Assembly: GCA_013823945.1 (NCBI GenBank)
Contig: PNMZ01000001.1
Location: 1 to 64,000 of the forward strand
Reading direction: 5' to 3'
Length of the DNA stretch: 64,000 nt
Source: a bacterium
GTDB taxonomy: Bacteria > Armatimonadota > Fimbriimonadia > Fimbriimonadales > Fimbriimonadaceae
The stretch's first letter is position 1. Every line of letters begins with the position of its first letter. The notes below the pieces were generated by a model. It did not search any database. It had not been told where the DNA came from and saw only the letters and a list, made by a program, of their open reading frames with translations. Of this stretch, positions 15,246 through 24,942 are shown in pieces. The translations under genes were made by a program, and so were the position numbers.

Positions 15246-16538
15246 CTATTTCTTCCTTCGCTTGAGTGCCAACGCACCGAGTCCAAGCAGCACCATCGTT
15301 GCTGGCTCGGGAACCGCCTCAAAATTACTCGCCAGAACACCATCACCAATCGCAGTTCCTAGTGCGAGACCATCCGTATTGTCAAAGTTAAAGTGAATGC
15401 CGCCGTAAATACGACTCATTCCTGCTTCCATCGCCATATCAGAAAGCGACGTGAACGACCGAGTGATTCCATCTGAAGTCATCGTGATCGAAACCTGATC
15501 ACTGCCCAGTATTCCACGCAGTGCCGCCGCCCCCGCTGAACTAAAGGTGCTGTGTCCCGATACGTAGCTCGGGTGGTTCGGTGTCGTCAAAAGCGGCACC
15601 CAAGAGTCGTCTTCCGTGGTCAAAATGTTGCCATCTGTTCCAGCGTTGTGAATCGCCGTAATCGGGCGCCAAAAAGAATCTGTATATTTCACATCCCATG
15701 CCGCGATCCCTGCATCTGCCATTGCCACATTCATCGCTCCAAACATTCGCGCCGTTTCCATCAATCCCATGTTCCGGTCGGATGCAATCTGACCACCGAT
15801 CAAATTCCACATCCCCGGCGGGGTAACCGTTCCTGAGCCGGCCGCCCAAAAATAAGCCATATCGGTCTGGTCCTGTGTCCGCATGACGCTGTTCACCGAA
15901 CCAAAAGCTTTAACCTCATTAAAAGCATGAGCGTACTCAGCTGATCCGAGTTGGGGTGCCCCCGGCGCAGTATTCAGACCAGAACTTGCCACCCACATCG
16001 TCTGATTCCCCCAGTTCGGCAATGCTCCCGGTTTGTATCCGTCTGGTGTTGGTCGCCACTGTCCGTCCAAGTTTCCACCTGTATAAATACCACCCGTGTT
16101 CATCCCGTCGTTTGCCCTGAGTTGAATCACTGCGTTCGCCGCCTTGTTGCCAGCGGCAATCCCCGCGTCACGACTTGCCGAATCTGGTACACGACCCAAA
16201 GTGTCATTCAACTGAGCACGATAAACCGCTTCCTGGTCAGGGAACAACGTGCTCAAAATTCGGTATGAACTCTGCGCTGTAGCCGCTTCCATCGAAGCTC
16301 CTGCATCAGCCTGGTCAAAGCTCGCAAATCCCTTGTATCCGCCCTGAATAGAATTCAATGCATCGTACTGAGCCGTACTGAGCATCGCGAGAGCTCGGGT
16401 TACTACGGGCGGAGCCACGGATTTCTGCTTAATCGTTGTGAGTGCTGTTTGATTCCAAGTGGTCACTTCGTTGCCACTGAATCCAATCGCCGACAGTACT
16501 GCCATAAAGGCAACAACTCCAAGTCGTCTGAGTGCCAT
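15246..16538 (-). CDS. PEP-CTERM vanadium haloperoxidase-like (PAP2 superfamily) protein
   Basis: 430 residues from the ATG at 16538, preceded by GGAG at a good distance. A signal peptide leads into a domain of the vanadium haloperoxidase/PAP2 class. Its motifs are DSFWRPITAI, NHPSYVSGHSTFSSAGA (SGH core) and SRIYGGIHF, which provide the anion-binding Lys/Arg, Ser-Gly-His and Arg...His residues. The C-terminus is a classic PEP-CTERM tail: VPEP, then a hydrophobic helix (ATMVLLGLGALAL) and KRRKK. This marks it for processing by the exosortase encoded at 51690-52595. The activity could be haloperoxidase or phosphatase. Confidence 0.9.
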   Translation of the reverse strand: MALRRLGVVAFMAVLSAIGFSGNEVTTWNQTALTTIKQKSVAPPVVTRALAMLSTAQYDALNSIQGGYKGFASFDQADAGASMEAATAQSSYRILSTLFPDQEAVYRAQLNDTLGRVPDSASRDAGIAAGNKAANAVIQLRANDGMNTGGIYTGGNLDGQWRPTPDGYKPGALPNWGNQTMWVASSGLNTAPGAPQLGSAEYAHAFNEVKAFGSVNSVMRTQDQTDMAYFWAAGSGTVTPPGMWNLIGGQIASDRNMGLMETARMFGAMNVAMADAGIAAWDVKYTDSFWRPITAIHNAGTDGNILTTEDDSWVPLLTTPNHPSYVSGHSTFSSAGAAALRGILGSDQVSITMTSDGITRSFTSLSDMAMEAGMSRIYGGIHFNFDNTDGLALGTAIGDGVLASNFEAVPEPATMVLLGLGALALKRRKK

Positions 16539-16652
16539 ACCTTCCGCTCCTGCAAATCCAGATCCCAAAACGATATTCTCACAATTTTGTGAAGGTTTTA
16601 CATCAAAAACTTAAAGTGAATTGTGAGAATTGACGGGCAAATAGTCTGGCAA

Positions 16653-17405
16653 TCACTTGCGGCGATTCAGCGTCGCTTTCAGCGCAAATGGTAACGACTT
16701 AACTACTTGAGCAAGCCCTGCTTCCTGCGGCAAGTAATACGAATTTTTCATTTCAAAAATCTTCGGATGCACAATATCAATCATCCTGTGATCCGTCGCC
16801 GCAACCCACTGACCGAGAGCCGGCTTTTGATCAACTAAATCCGACGAAACATACAGAATTCCGTTCTGAGCATACACAACTCCCGCATCCAAATTGGTCC
16901 AGATCCGCTTCCGAATCTCATCAATCGGCAAATATCCGTGACGCCCAAACAATTCCATCCAATAACTCTGGGGGCGCTCATTGATGTGCCCCGTTCCACC
17001 CTGACGAGGGATTGCCGCCGAAAACCAAACTGCCGGCGCAAGCCGAACCAGATCCTCGACGAAACTTTCCCCTCTCTCGGGCGGCAAATGCTCTGCTGTC
17101 TCCAAACTCATTGCCAGATCAAACTTCCGGTCAATACCAACTCGACCTCGCAGGTCAAAGGCCGAAAATCGATCCGCCCCAGCCAAAAATTCGCTCGCAG
17201 CAACTTCCCCCCCATCAAATCCAGCGACATCGCTTACTCCGGCATCTTGAAACGCTTTGAGCCACGCACCCCGACCGCATCCCAAATCAACTACTGAACT
17301 CGGTGCGACAAGCTCGATTAAATGCGGAACAATCAACCCCGCCGCCCGATAACTGGCTTGCGTAATCTCATCAAAAAATGCCTTGTCGTAGAGTTGATCC
17401 GCCAT
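16653..17405 (-). CDS. Class I SAM-dependent methyltransferase
   Basis: 250 residues from the ATG at 17405. The SAM-binding motif I is clear (SVVDLGCGRGAWL), with an acidic residue at the end of strand 2 (VAGFDGG) and a later SLETAEHLPPERG typical of sugar or small-molecule methyltransferases. It lies divergent from a GT2 gene, so it may methylate a glycan; the substrate is inferred from context only. Confidence 0.8.
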   Translation of the reverse strand: MADQLYDKAFFDEITQASYRAAGLIVPHLIELVAPSSVVDLGCGRGAWLKAFQDAGVSDVAGFDGGEVAASEFLAGADRFSAFDLRGRVGIDRKFDLAMSLETAEHLPPERGESFVEDLVRLAPAVWFSAAIPRQGGTGHINERPQSYWMELFGRHGYLPIDEIRKRIWTNLDAGVVYAQNGILYVSSDLVDQKPALGQWVAATDHRMIDIVHPKIFEMKNSYYLPQEAGLAQVVKSLPFALKATLNRRK

Positions 17406-17457
17406 TCCCTTTATTCTGAACAAATTTCCAATCCAAAGGTACAGTCAAACCGAGCGA

Positions 17458-18444
17458 ATGCCCAAGGTCACAGTCATCATCCCCAGCTATAACCACGCCG
17501 CATTTCTACCCGCGAGTATTCAGTCTATCCAGAACCAGTCATTTACCGATTGGCAAGTAGTCCTCATTGATGACGGCAGCACCGATGACTCTGTTGAAAT
17601 TGCACGATCAATTGCTCAGTCAGAGCCGCGAATTCAAGTCTACCAAAACCCCGAAAACCTTGGCACTTACGGCACCGAGCAGCGGGGACTCGACCTTTCC
17701 GAATCACCTTTTGTCGCAATCATGAACAGCGACGATGTTTGGTCGCCAAAGAAGATTGAACGGCAAATTGCCCAACTCGAAACCGATCCAACGTTGGTGC
17801 TTAGCTATTGCCTAGGTTCGCTGATCGACGATCAAGGCCACGAAATCCCCGATGACAGCGTCCATGCTGACTGGCCCACAAATTCTCCCCAAAACCCTCT
17901 CCCCTGGCTCCTATACGAAAACCGCATTCTTGCATCAGGCGTCCTCTGGCGCCGGGAAAATCTCCGCTTCGAAACCACCTGCCGATACTCCGGCGACTGG
18001 GTTGCCCTCCTCGAAGCCGCAACTCGCGGCCCATTTGGCTGCATCCCAGAGAACCTGACATTTTGGCGTCAACACGATTCGAACTCCTACCGCCTCTCAA
18101 TTCGCCAAGCCGCCGAAGAAATCCGGGTTCGAGAAGCGATCCATCGCCAAATCAGCTCCTTCCGAGCCCACACCCCCGATTGGCAACGGGGCTATGCCCA
18201 AAACTTGATGAATCTAACGAGCCTCTATGCGTTCTTCTATCAGCCCCAAAGGGCCAGAGCGGCTCTGAAAACCAGCCTCAGTGCCGCTCCAAACAAACGC
18301 CAAGTCCTCAAGCGACTCGCCGGAAGTTATCTCCCCATCGAAAAGTTCCGCCGCCACCTCTGGAAAGCTGATATAGATAGTTTTAGTAAGGAAGATTTAG
18401 CAAAACAATTCAGCAGTATCAGTCCTCTCACAATTCAAATCTAA
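17458..18444 (+). CDS. Family 2 glycosyltransferase
   Basis: 328 residues. It has a GT-A fold N-terminus (PKVTVIIPSYNHAAFL), the nucleotide-sugar DDGSTDDS motif and the metal-binding MNSDDVW motif near residue 90. The C-terminal 80 residues are helical. It probably adds a sugar to a surface glycan. Its stop overlaps by four bases the end of the convergent SGNH hydrolase gene that closes the phage-type operon, so the phage-derived cluster starts directly at its 3' end. Confidence 0.88.
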   Translation: MPKVTVIIPSYNHAAFLPASIQSIQNQSFTDWQVVLIDDGSTDDSVEIARSIAQSEPRIQVYQNPENLGTYGTEQRGLDLSESPFVAIMNSDDVWSPKKIERQIAQLETDPTLVLSYCLGSLIDDQGHEIPDDSVHADWPTNSPQNPLPWLLYENRILASGVLWRRENLRFETTCRYSGDWVALLEAATRGPFGCIPENLTFWRQHDSNSYRLSIRQAAEEIRVREAIHRQISSFRAHTPDWQRGYAQNLMNLTSLYAFFYQPQRARAALKTSLSAAPNKRQVLKRLAGSYLPIEKFRRHLWKADIDSFSKEDLAKQFSSISPLTIQI

Positions 18445-19550
18445 ATCAACAACGCTGAACGCATGATCTCCGCGATCCGCAACTGACCGGCATCATTTGG
18501 ATGAAGCTGATCCGCCATGAGTGCCGGAGTAAAAGCATTTCCAAATCCCCCAAACACGTCAACAAATCCATATCCATTGGTCGAACATAGAGTGACCAAT
18601 GCATCCCGATATTGCCCTTCCAATGGCGAAAATCCGCCCCCACTTGGCGCACACGATTTCACCAAGACATCCGGTGCCGAAGACAATCCACGGCAATACG
18701 AAGCCAATGCCGCTACATCTGCCGCGAATTGTCCCACCGGGCGAGCGACCATCGCCTCATTGATGCCACAACCAATCACCACCAAATCTGGCTGCAGCGC
18801 CGCAAGCATTGAAGGTGAATTCCAGCCCGAACCCGGCAAACTAAAATCAGCCACCGTAGCCCCCGGAATGGAGCCATTGAAAATCTGAACCCGCTTCTGC
18901 GCCGAACTTCGGGCCACAACCCCAACAATATATGCTGGAGCGGTACCCCGCCAAAACTCCACCCAATTGGTGTCTTCTAGTGACGCCGCACTCACCGTAA
19001 ATTTTTGAATCGATCCAGGACCTCCCGTCTGCTGATTGACAACAGAACCCCCTTTTGCTTGGGCTGATAGTGTTCCACTATTAATCTGAATATAGTACAC
19101 ATCAAACAAGTCCGCTGCGAAACCTGGCGTCCACCGAATCTTTGTTGTTGTCGATGTGTTCTGATGGCATGCGCTTGCAAAACCGCCCGAAAATGGCCCC
19201 CATCCACCCGTCGGTACCGTGAACGGACTCCCAGAAATTGTGGCCCGACCATCGTAGAGATTCGCTGAAGCATAGGCAGGCTTTCCCGAGCTCCAACGCG
19301 CCGGGGTTCCCACCTCTGTCATCATTTCGGCCACCAGATTTGGCCATGCTTTCGATTCTGGCAATGTCGTAGCAAGCGAAGTCGCAAAGCCATTTCCCGT
19401 CGAATCATCCAAGACCACAACTGTCGCATCCCGCACACCAGCTCGCACTTGGGAAACTGCCTGAGCATAATTGCGCAAGACGAATCCGTAAGGATTCTTC
19501 GCATCCCGCAATCGCAAAGATGTTTGATTACCTAGTCCCAGACTCATCAA
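18441..19550 (-). CDS. SGNH/GDSL-like hydrolase in the phage tail operon
   Basis: 369 residues. The SGNH blocks are recognisable: Ser50 in VVLDDSTGNG (a DDS variant of GDS), Asn in VVIGCGINEA, and Asp347/His350 in DQLHPNDAGQL. The family comprises esterases and deacetylases that act on acylated glycans. As the last gene of the tail operon, overlapping the gene upstream by four bases, it probably belongs to a tail fibre or spike that trims O-acetyl groups on a host surface glycan. A beta-rich insert at about 100-230 could bind the glycan. Confidence 0.75.
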   Translation of the reverse strand: MMSLGLGNQTSLRLRDAKNPYGFVLRNYAQAVSQVRAGVRDATVVVLDDSTGNGFATSLATTLPESKAWPNLVAEMMTEVGTPARWSSGKPAYASANLYDGRATISGSPFTVPTGGWGPFSGGFASACHQNTSTTTKIRWTPGFAADLFDVYYIQINSGTLSAQAKGGSVVNQQTGGPGSIQKFTVSAASLEDTNWVEFWRGTAPAYIVGVVARSSAQKRVQIFNGSIPGATVADFSLPGSGWNSPSMLAALQPDLVVIGCGINEAMVARPVGQFAADVAALASYCRGLSSAPDVLVKSCAPSGGGFSPLEGQYRDALVTLCSTNGYGFVDVFGGFGNAFTPALMADQLHPNDAGQLRIAEIMRSALLI

Positions 19551-19804
19551 ACCAACCCAATCAGACCCGTGGCGGTCGTTCCGGTCGCATGAACCCGAAC
19601 CACTTCAAACGGCCAAATTCCCGGAGTCAATCCCGAAAAAGTCAGTGTTGCACCCCCCGCCATAGTCACCTTGAGCGACCCTCCAACCGCCAAATACAAT
19701 CCACGCGTGACCTGCGCCAAATCTGCCCCATCACTGGGTGTAATCGCAAACGCATCAAAAACCGGATCTTGCTGACCCACCAAACTCCCATCGATTCTCT
19801 TCAT
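19547..19804 (-). CDS. Small spike-base-like structural protein
   Basis: 85 residues. The pattern AFAITPSDGADLAQVTRGLY ... VHATGTTATGLIGLV resembles, from memory, the short family annotated as spike base protein of the Rhodobacter capsulatus gene transfer agent (rcc01079-like), which is also found in many phages. It overlaps the SGNH hydrolase gene by four bases. The likely role is a small beta-rich piece at the base of a receptor-binding spike. The assignment rests on motif resemblance. Confidence 0.55.
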   Translation of the reverse strand: MKRIDGSLVGQQDPVFDAFAITPSDGADLAQVTRGLYLAVGGSLKVTMAGGATLTFSGLTPGIWPFEVVRVHATGTTATGLIGLV

Positions 19805-19820
19805 GTTCTTCCTTTTTTCC

Positions 19821-22667
19821 TTAACTAAACGTCACGCCATCAGTGCTCAAACTACTCACAACCATGTCGCTTTCAACGGTCACTAATTCCAAAGCGAACC
19901 GTCCACCCATCTGATCCAATCCCCCAACCGCCAATCCATTGTTTCCAACCCCCGAACGAGCACTCGATACACTTGAAAGCACGGCGCCGCTTCTATCTCG
20001 AATCACGCCATTCACATTTCCATCCTCAATCCAATAAACAAATCGTCGTCCATCCGGATGAATAAACAATCCCGGATACCGCACATTTCCCACCGCCAAA
20101 GTAGTCGCCATACTCCAATTCTCACCCAAATCATCAGAGAACCGCTCCTTGATCTGACCTTCCTCTTCGGTGACCAACACTAGCCTCAATTTGCGACCGA
20201 GATCCCAACGAATTGCCAAACTTGCCGCCGAAAATCCTACCGTTCGAGTCGAATAGGGAGATGAAACTCCGTTCCCCTTAACCGAAACACGAAGCCCAAG
20301 GGAACCGAGAGAGGCTCTAACGGCAAGCCCCGCCGGGTGCCAATCAAAGCTCACTCCTCCCAGGCTAGCCTGCTCGCGCAAAGCCCGACGATGCCGCATC
20401 CGAGTCAAAACCGAAAACTCAGGTGACTCCCAACCGCCAACTCGAACAACCGCCCTCCCTGACTCCTGACCTCCGGGTAATCCCGTCAAAAAGAATCCTC
20501 GAGAATCCGATAAATCGCTCCCCCACAGCGTCGAACCCCCGATTAGCTCCACCAGATATCCACTCAGGGATCCAGACTCATCTAAAGCAAGTCCCCACGC
20601 CTTTCCTCGCAAAATCTTCCCTGTATCGAGCCGGGTCTGGACTCCATATTCGCCGTCGTTTGCCCACACATCTCCCGCCCCTGGATAGATCGTCACCTCA
20701 TCCCACAGCGCCGCCGCAAATACTGGCAAATCTTCCGAGCCTGCAAGATCAACCCCAACTAAACCACCTTGCCGAACACCTCCACCCCAAATCAGCTCCG
20801 CCTCCCTCAAATTTGAGTGAAAGCCATCGCCAATCGCCAGCCCAGGATTCACCAACCACCCCAACTCCTGCAAATCACCGACCGCTTCCGAAATACTCCT
20901 CCAGCCATAATATCCACCCAACCGAGACATCCCCCATGTGTCGGCAATCCGACCATCAACCTCGCTCCAAAATAACGGCTTTACTTCGAGAGGCTCGCCA
21001 ACCACCCTGGTACCCCACCGCCGAAACGCCGGCAAAAAGCTCAATTTCGCCTCCCCAACTCGGATCAATCGAATCGCTCGAATCTCATAAACCGCATCTC
21101 CTTCCAAATCAAAAATGGACAAATTCTCAATTCGACTCACGCCCCAATAATCTGAGTCAGAAACATCTCCAAGTTCATCAAGCGGATACCGAGATTCCTT
21201 CTCATCCCAATCCAGCGTCCCATTGGTCGGGTGACATAAATCAATCCTTCGCGTTACCCAAATGCCGTCATCCCCCGTCGCCAAACGCCAGAACTTGTCC
21301 CCAATACCAACACCAAATCCCAAACCATCAGCCCCCACCGACCTCACCTCAAACTCCAAAAAGCGATAACTTTCCAGCCGGACGACCGGTTCAAAGCTCC
21401 GAACCACCGATCCCCCCGCCGATCCAACATCTATCGCAATCCCAACTGATAAATCAACCCCACTCCCAGACCAACCACTCAGAGAGCTTCCGTCATCCAA
21501 GATCACCGATTCCGGGTGCGACGCCGTAAATGCAACCCACTCTTTGCCCCGAAACTGCAATCGCCAGTCCGCCCGCTCATCGCCGTTTTCCGCGAGATGA
21601 TCTCCGTCGAGCCAATGCCGCACCGTGCGCCGATCATCAAACCCCAGACTTGGCAGACTCACTCCATCAATCACCCCGAATCCTTGCCAAGCCATCTGCT
21701 CAAACTCTAAAACCCCCGAGCCCGCGACCTCCAATTCATCAACAAATCCCACCCGCCGCTCAAATCGAACAATCTGGTCATCACTCAGAACATCTGATCC
21801 GACGAAGAAGACTCCACGCCACCGAAACTTCGTCGCCGGAACCCCCCAGACAAAGCCATATGCCGAGCCCCCATCACCTAATCCCTTCTGCAGAGACAGA
21901 ACAAACGCCGACCGGCCGTCCAAACTCCCTGCACCAGTCTCCTCAAAATAGTCCATTGAGATCGGTTCATCCGCCACCGAACCTGAAATCGTCATCAACC
22001 CTGAATCGTTCTCGACCCACATCTGCCCCCGCCGATCTAGCGCATAGTTAACATCCCCATACTCATCCGCCATTGCCTGAGTCACCTCTAAACTCACATC
22101 GATCGGAACCATCCCGGAAAGTGTCGCTCCCAACTCACCTCCCGGTCGTAATCGTTCAAAAAATCGTACTCCACGTCCGTTGACCGAGTCCGGCGTCGGA
22201 TCACCACCAAAATTCGGAAAACCCAATGCATCCGAATCTTCTATTGGATCAATGACCTCAAACCACTCCTCAACATCCGCATAGAACAAGAATGTCGCAG
22301 TCGGATCAAGTGCAAATATTGCTCCATCCGCAATCGAATAGCTCACAGAATAAGAACCAATATCTCCAGTTTCAAAGCTCAAACCATCCCCAACGACCAA
22401 CTCTTGCTCCAAAGAAAAAGTGTCTGAAAAATTCGCCGTACAGGTCGAATTCGTGGGCCAACTCGAAAACACAGAGGTCGTTGTAAGCCGCGCTTTCATC
22501 CCCAAACCCCGAACCTCAATAAACTCGGGCCACTTTTCAGACAACGTTGCGTGACGATTCGGGGTCACTGGCCACTCCCGCGTACACCGATACTCGACCT
22601 CAATCGGACACTGCCAACTCCCCGTAACTACCAAGCGCCTCTGCCTTCCGCTTCGAAAAATCGCCAT
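19821..22667 (-). CDS. Large phage tail/baseplate-type protein
   Basis: 948 residues, beta-rich and acidic, with no signal peptide or membrane segment. The middle (about 360-480) carries a concanavalin-like sandwich pattern (WLDGDHLAENGDERADWRL). The C-terminal 250 residues contain repeated short strands (VLVTEEEGQIKERFSDD, FIHPDGRRFVYWIEDG) reminiscent of sialidase/BNR blades. No named family is recognised. Its place between the hub-like protein and the spike genes suggests a distal tail or receptor-contact role. It starts two bases after the stop of the 47-residue gene upstream. Confidence 0.55.
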   Translation of the reverse strand: MAIFRSGRQRRLVVTGSWQCPIEVEYRCTREWPVTPNRHATLSEKWPEFIEVRGLGMKARLTTTSVFSSWPTNSTCTANFSDTFSLEQELVVGDGLSFETGDIGSYSVSYSIADGAIFALDPTATFLFYADVEEWFEVIDPIEDSDALGFPNFGGDPTPDSVNGRGVRFFERLRPGGELGATLSGMVPIDVSLEVTQAMADEYGDVNYALDRRGQMWVENDSGLMTISGSVADEPISMDYFEETGAGSLDGRSAFVLSLQKGLGDGGSAYGFVWGVPATKFRWRGVFFVGSDVLSDDQIVRFERRVGFVDELEVAGSGVLEFEQMAWQGFGVIDGVSLPSLGFDDRRTVRHWLDGDHLAENGDERADWRLQFRGKEWVAFTASHPESVILDDGSSLSGWSGSGVDLSVGIAIDVGSAGGSVVRSFEPVVRLESYRFLEFEVRSVGADGLGFGVGIGDKFWRLATGDDGIWVTRRIDLCHPTNGTLDWDEKESRYPLDELGDVSDSDYWGVSRIENLSIFDLEGDAVYEIRAIRLIRVGEAKLSFLPAFRRWGTRVVGEPLEVKPLFWSEVDGRIADTWGMSRLGGYYGWRSISEAVGDLQELGWLVNPGLAIGDGFHSNLREAELIWGGGVRQGGLVGVDLAGSEDLPVFAAALWDEVTIYPGAGDVWANDGEYGVQTRLDTGKILRGKAWGLALDESGSLSGYLVELIGGSTLWGSDLSDSRGFFLTGLPGGQESGRAVVRVGGWESPEFSVLTRMRHRRALREQASLGGVSFDWHPAGLAVRASLGSLGLRVSVKGNGVSSPYSTRTVGFSAASLAIRWDLGRKLRLVLVTEEEGQIKERFSDDLGENWSMATTLAVGNVRYPGLFIHPDGRRFVYWIEDGNVNGVIRDRSGAVLSSVSSARSGVGNNGLAVGGLDQMGGRFALELVTVESDMVVSSLSTDGVTFS

Positions 22668-22669
22668 CT

Positions 22670-22813
22670 TCAGCTCCCCCCGATCCGCTTTACGTTCTGA
22701 ATCAGCTTCTTCGCCAGCTCATCACTACCTCGGGCCACCACCGTTCGGGTTCTCCCCGCTCGCCGTGCCGCCAGAACCAAACTGCGCAAACTCACCAAAG
22801 CTCGAAAATTCAC
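22670..22813 (-). CDS. Small basic protein in the tail operon
   Basis: A 47-residue frame with a GTG start that overlaps the stop of the 710-residue gene by four bases (GTGA). It ends two bases before the ATG of the 948-residue gene and so fills an otherwise empty 142-base gap. The product is strongly basic (VNFRALVSLRSLVLAARRAG, then a Lys/Arg-rich C-terminus). The exact fit into a chain of overlapping genes is the support; the function is unknown. Confidence 0.5.
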   Translation of the reverse strand: MNFRALVSLRSLVLAARRAGRTRTVVARGSDELAKKLIQNVKRIGGS

Positions 22814-24942
22814 CCAACCAACTCCCCACAATAAACCGCCTTGCGGTAGGTGCCCCCGTCAACTTCAAACCGAAAATCCACACCCAAAGACCGTATCCGC
22901 ACATCCCCTACCCTGTCGAGCGTCACCAAATCACCCCGCCAAATCGGTCCGCCACTATCATGAAAGAGCATCTCGCTTTCAAACTCAACAAGCTCACGCA
23001 TTTTCGCTAGATCCGCAAAGAGCGCATCACAACTCGCATCCACTGCCGACTGCTTCGTCAGCCCTCGATCAACTAAAGCATATCGTTTGATCGAACCACT
23101 CCAAGTCGCCGAACGAGTTGCAACCGATGCCCCAACCGTTTGTGCACCATAGTCAGTCCGAACACTCTGCATCGGACGCCCCGTTCGCGGATCCACTCCC
23201 GTCACCCGCACCTCATTCGCAACTGGCTCCAGAGCCGCACGTCGTAAATGACGATACACTATTCCTTCGGATACCGAACGAAAGAGGACCCCCGCTGACT
23301 CAGCGCTAAGTTCCGACTCCGGAACCGCAAAAAATTCCTCACCGCTCCCATCTGCCGCCGGACGAAATCCATACCACCACCCCGGCGCAAATGTATCAAA
23401 CAGCCTCTTGAGCCAATCACTAACGCGATCACCCGCTTCGATGAGCAGACCCCATTCCCCCGCCACCAATCCCGGCGCAAATGGCAAACTCAGCCCCGAT
23501 TCCGAAACTCGAACGCGGCTTCCCTCAATGCCCGACTTCTCAACCAAAAGCCGAACCGCTTGGCTAAAACTTAACCCATCCAAGGGCACGCGATCCGCAA
23601 AGATAGCATCATCTATCAGCCCCCACCGATCGCGTATTTCCAGCTTCCCTTCGGTAACCGAATTATTTTCAGCGATCCTTTCCATCGCCCCCGCTATTCC
23701 TTCTAAAACTGTCTGGTCATCAACAACCAGCCGCACCGGTGATGACCCCCTTCCCAATTGCCCACCCGACAATGCGTCAATCCCATCGCCGTCCGTGACC
23801 AACAAATCCGAAGCAACCCCAAAAGCTCGATCTGGAACACTCAGCACCGCTCTTCCGACGAACTCCGCACCATCGCCAACCCCCGAGCCATCGGTCAAGT
23901 CACTAATTGCACCAAACCCCAGCTGCACCCCCGTGACAAACGGCGAAAACCGACTATCCGTCGATGTCAAATCCAGTCGAACTCGAATCTCGTTTGCAGT
24001 TCCATCCGGAATAAACTCCGTCACACCATCCCACTTCACCAAAGTCGCTTCGACCGATTGATCTCCCGCCCCGTAACCTGGATCACCATAAATCAAATAA
24101 TGCTGAACCCCGCCCAACCAAGTTGCATTTTCAAACTCAACCAGGCTTTCGCCCGCTACAGGGGCCTCTAGAAATGCACTTTTCAATGACGTCGCAAACC
24201 CTGATTGCGCAAATCGAAGCGGAGCAATTTGCGCCTGAGTCGCCCCGCTCACACACCTAAACCAAATCTTCCCCGCCGGAGTGATTTCTGGCTCAGGATC
24301 ATCCGGATCAATGTCGCCGAATACAACGCTAAACCCATCTCCACTTTGAGCAACTACCAGTAACTCCCGACCTCGCATGGGAATCACCATCACCTCATAA
24401 ACTTGTAATCGCCTGACCTCGCGCGACTTCGCCCCAGAAATCTTCCCCTCATCAACAAACGCGCCGTTCCGGAAAACTTCAACCCGACCATCACTCCAAA
24501 AGTGCAAAGCTACTCCCGCAGCATCCGAGGCCACATCATTCCACCCCAACTGATACTGCAAAAATGTATCCCCCGCCCCGTAACTAAACCAACTAAAACT
24601 CAGCCCCAAATTCTTCGGAAAGCTCACATTAGAGAGGGCTGCCGGATTGCTCGCCGCATCCCTCGCCGCTAGCCACGGCCCTGCCCAATGCTGGTCGATC
24701 CGCTCTTCCCACTCCGAACCAACCGCAAAATCCGCCAGCCCCAACTTCGCATATTCCCCGGTCGCCGTTGTGTACCATTCGGTTTCAAGAGGGCGAGGAC
24801 GAAGCATCAATGTGTTCGTCACCGGATCAATCCACGTATTTTCCCAAACCGACCCATTCAACTCCAATCCCCCCGCAACCACGGTCAACCGATCCGCCGC
24901 CAACCTTCTTTGCGCCTGGTTCAAAAGTAACTCAAAGCTCAT
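22810..24942 (-). CDS. Phage tail hub/tip-like protein
   Basis: 710 residues without signal peptide. The C-terminal 250 residues follow the layout of tail hub or baseplate proteins: a SFSQAVRLLVEKSGIEGS segment, a long strand-rich part, NEVRVTGVDPRTGRPM, and a final part with GDLVTLDRVGDVRIRSLG. The N-terminal half is beta-rich and may be a lectin-like insert. It would sit at the tail tip between tube and spikes. The assignment depends mainly on size and gene order. It overlaps the upstream and downstream genes by four bases each. Confidence 0.5.
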   Translation of the reverse strand: MSFELLLNQAQRRLAADRLTVVAGGLELNGSVWENTWIDPVTNTLMLRPRPLETEWYTTATGEYAKLGLADFAVGSEWEERIDQHWAGPWLAARDAASNPAALSNVSFPKNLGLSFSWFSYGAGDTFLQYQLGWNDVASDAAGVALHFWSDGRVEVFRNGAFVDEGKISGAKSREVRRLQVYEVMVIPMRGRELLVVAQSGDGFSVVFGDIDPDDPEPEITPAGKIWFRCVSGATQAQIAPLRFAQSGFATSLKSAFLEAPVAGESLVEFENATWLGGVQHYLIYGDPGYGAGDQSVEATLVKWDGVTEFIPDGTANEIRVRLDLTSTDSRFSPFVTGVQLGFGAISDLTDGSGVGDGAEFVGRAVLSVPDRAFGVASDLLVTDGDGIDALSGGQLGRGSSPVRLVVDDQTVLEGIAGAMERIAENNSVTEGKLEIRDRWGLIDDAIFADRVPLDGLSFSQAVRLLVEKSGIEGSRVRVSESGLSLPFAPGLVAGEWGLLIEAGDRVSDWLKRLFDTFAPGWWYGFRPAADGSGEEFFAVPESELSAESAGVLFRSVSEGIVYRHLRRAALEPVANEVRVTGVDPRTGRPMQSVRTDYGAQTVGASVATRSATWSGSIKRYALVDRGLTKQSAVDASCDALFADLAKMRELVEFESEMLFHDSGGPIWRGDLVTLDRVGDVRIRSLGVDFRFEVDGGTYRKAVYCGELVG

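Noticed and set aside
20423-21529. 368-residue plus-strand frame
   Set aside because: Pro/Ser/Gln-rich shadow of the minus-strand 948-residue tail gene; no start signal.
23408-24061. 217-residue plus-strand frame
   Set aside because: Antisense shadow of the 710-residue tail gene with biased composition.
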